A DNA stretch of 33,104 nt from an uncultured Selenomonadales bacterium. Its GTDB lineage: Bacteria; Bacillota; Negativicutes; Selenomonadales; Selenomonadaceae. The position numbers and the translations under genes are program-made. Under the pieces are notes generated by a model, which worked only from the letters and a program-made list of their open reading frames with translations, was not told the origin of the DNA and searched no databases. This document shows positions 31,937-33,104 of the stretch, one piece after another (position 1 is the stretch's first letter; every line of letters starts with the position of its first letter). The DNA is taken from assembly GCA_947304355.1 (NCBI GenBank), contig CAMZAX010000025.1, positions 1 through 33,104 on the forward strand, given 5' to 3'.

Positions 31937-32644
31937 TCATCTGCCAATTTCAAATTCGACGTGGACATTGGCAAAGCAAGTGAGCGTTCCGCTTTCAATC
32001 GGCGTCTCAAAGCCGGCAGCTGAGTCTTCGGTCATTGCGGCGGCCATTTTGTAGTTGCGGGGCGCAGACACGTGATTTGAATTAATCGACACGGAGCGGA
32101 CGCCGACAATGCTTTTGCCGAGCGCGGACGCCGCCACTTCAGCCTTGTGTCGCGCGTCGCGAATCGCAAGCCTCAAAGCCTCGTCTTGATAAGCCGCTTT
32201 GTCGCGCAGACCGAAATTCAAGCTGTCGACGCGATTGGCACCGTGATTCAAAGCCGCGTCGATAATCTTGCCGACAAGGCTCAAGTCGTCGACGATAACC
32301 GTGACGGAATTTGTTGCCTCGTAGCCGTCGAGAAGTCGTTTGCCGTTGTCCGTGTGGCGGTAGACGGGATTGAAGCTGTAGTTGCCGGTTGAAATGTTGC
32401 GGCGTTGGATTCCGAGCGCGACGATCGAATTGATTACGGACGATGCAGCCTTGGCGTTGGCGGCTTGCACGGCGGAAGGATTTTTGTCGCGGGTGACGAC
32501 GCCGACGGAAATCGTTGCGCGGTCGGGTTGCGCCTCCACGGAACCTTCGCCGCTGACTGAAATTATCGGCGGCGGAATTTGTTCGGCGAACGTCGTCGCG
32601 CAAATCATCATCGTTATCAGAAACGTCAAAGCAAAAATTTTCAT
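31937..32644 (-). CDS. SIMPL domain (YggE/DUF541) exported protein
   Basis: This 235-aa protein has a signal peptide (MKIFALTFLITMMICATTFA, cleavage before EQ). The SIMPL domain covers nearly all of the mature part: ISVSGEGSVEAQPDRATISVGV, a helical linker, GYEATNSVTVIVDDL and GLRDKAAYQDEALRLAIRDARHKAEVAASALG. The ATG at 32644 has GGAGGTG 6 bases upstream; the GTG at 32653 is part of that RBS. SIMPL proteins are periplasmic or outer-membrane-associated and have been linked to stress resistance, but no biochemical activity is established. Confidence 0.9.
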   Translation of the reverse strand: MKIFALTFLITMMICATTFAEQIPPPIISVSGEGSVEAQPDRATISVGVVTRDKNPSAVQAANAKAASSVINSIVALGIQRRNISTGNYSFNPVYRHTDNGKRLLDGYEATNSVTVIVDDLSLVGKIIDAALNHGANRVDSLNFGLRDKAAYQDEALRLAIRDARHKAEVAASALGKSIVGVRSVSINSNHVSAPRNYKMAAAMTEDSAAGFETPIESGTLTCFANVHVEFEIGR

Positions 32645-32663
32645 TGCAGACACCTCCGCGAAG

Positions 32664-32692
32664 ATTGTATTTCAAAGCCCGCGCAGGGTCAA
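32664..32692 (-). promoter_or_regulatory. Promoter of the SIMPL-domain gene
   Basis: On the minus strand TTGACC (32692-32687), a 17-base spacer and TACAAT (32669-32664) lie 19 bases before the ATG, just after the GGAGGTG-containing leader. Confidence 0.7.
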
Positions 32693-32706
32693 GCAGTCGT
32701 CAAACG

Positions 32707-32738
32707 AAAAACCCCCCGACACGAGCCGAAGGGTTTTT
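32707..32738 (-). terminator. Terminator of the GG-leader peptide gene
   Basis: The arms AAAAACCC and GGGTTTTT flank a G/C-rich centre (with extra G-U pairs in minus-strand RNA). It lies 15 bases beyond the stop codon and separates the peptide gene from the SIMPL gene. Confidence 0.75.
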
Positions 32739-32752
32739 AAGTTTGTCGACAA

Positions 32753-32971
32753 TCATTCCGTCGCAATATCCACAATGCCTTTTGCACCGTTTGCAAAGGA
32801 AGCGATTGCCACGCCGATAAGCGCGGGATTGGCGACTGAAGCTACTGCCGCGCCGATTCCGAGCAAAGTACCGCCGATAGCTTGAAACCAGGAAGTGAAG
32901 CCTGCACCGCCCGCCACGCCGTCGAGCTGTTCGGCTTTGAGGATTTCGTCTTTCAAAATTTCGTTCGTCAT
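32753..32971 (-). CDS. Double-glycine-leader peptide, putative class II bacteriocin or signal precursor
   Basis: This 72-aa precursor starts at ATG 32971, with AGGCGG upstream. Residues 1-22 (MTNEILKDEILKAEQLDGVAGG) fit a GG leader: G21-G22 at the cleavage site, V19 at -4, L16 at -7 and L11 at -12. The predicted 50-residue core (residues 23-72) is hydrophobic, Gly/Ala-rich and without cysteines, with a GxxxG at G34/G38. This fits pore-forming class II or IIb bacteriocins, or a small exported signal. No C39-peptidase ABC exporter, immunity gene or second peptide is in view; the window ends 133 bases upstream. It is monocistronic, since a terminator follows. Confidence 0.7.
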   Translation of the reverse strand: MTNEILKDEILKAEQLDGVAGGAGFTSWFQAIGGTLLGIGAAVASVANPALIGVAIASFANGAKGIVDIATE

Positions 32972-33104
32972 TGTTATTACCGCCTTTCAATGTTGAATTT
33001 GTTTTCTGCCGCTTATACGCCGCCCGCCGCGCAGTTTTGTTACACGCTTAGAACAGGTGTTCATAAACGATTAAGCAAAGTGTGAATATGAGAAATCTTA
33101 ATTA

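Noticed and set aside
1..33104. tRNA, rRNA, insertion sequence or prophage genes
   Set aside because: No cloverleaf, rRNA segment, transposase, integrase or att-type repeats were recognised by reading; a dedicated RNA search would settle small ncRNAs.

Overview
The window looks like chromosomal DNA of an anaerobic Gram-negative Firmicute (Negativicutes, Selenomonadales-like). It encodes a classical outer-membrane autotransporter and lipoprotein or Tat-exported proteins, alongside Firmicutes-style gene organisation: strong GGAGG ribosome binding sites, a fused CobA-HemD, BioY, a TIGR04076-type protein and a DUF4127 protein. The taxon is inferred from gene content only. I see no rRNA, tRNA, CRISPR array, transposase or phage genes.

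Layout. 1-352: a tiny membrane-peptide gene with its own terminator. 353-3757: a large autotransporter. 3758-4064: hairpin-rich spacer. 4065-5472: OmpR-type regulator with a short histidine kinase that has no sensor region. 5534-7120 (-): GH32 fructosidase, with back-to-back promoters separating it from 7243-14181, a DUF4127 protein followed by two large TadG-like paralogues. 14247-15721 (-): bioY-bioB. 16051-17112: ispG, with a promoter next to the divergent bioY promoter. 17163-19501 (-): rsmI-metG. 19602-25386: tightly packed run of thioesterase, Tat-type phosphoesterase, DUF815-like AAA ATPase, cobA-hemD and a frameshifted glycosyltransferase. 25440-29923: galU, diaminopropionate ammonia-lyase, a TAXI-type binding lipoprotein, a GltS-type symporter and a small protein. 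29987-31577 (-): UDP-galactopyranose mutase and a TIGR04076-like protein. 31937-32971 (-): SIMPL-domain protein and a double-glycine-leader peptide that looks like a bacteriocin or secreted signal precursor.

How the genes fit together. Envelope and surface functions dominate: autotransporter, TadG-like proteins, glycosyltransferase, GalU and Glf for UDP-sugar supply. Core metabolism is interleaved: biotin, isoprenoid and tetrapyrrole synthesis, plus tRNA charging and rRNA methylation. The TAXI, GltS and ammonia-lyase genes suggest uptake and deamination of an amino acid. Each convergent gene pair shares one hairpin with U-tracts on both strands.

Points most worth a second look are the TadG-like tandem with DUF4127, the TAXI plus GltS pairing, the GG-leader peptide, a dispersed 7-nt tandem repeat (one copy encodes part of a lipoprotein signal peptide), the sensorless kinase, a G8 tract in a broken glycosyltransferase, and a BioB with an altered cysteine set.
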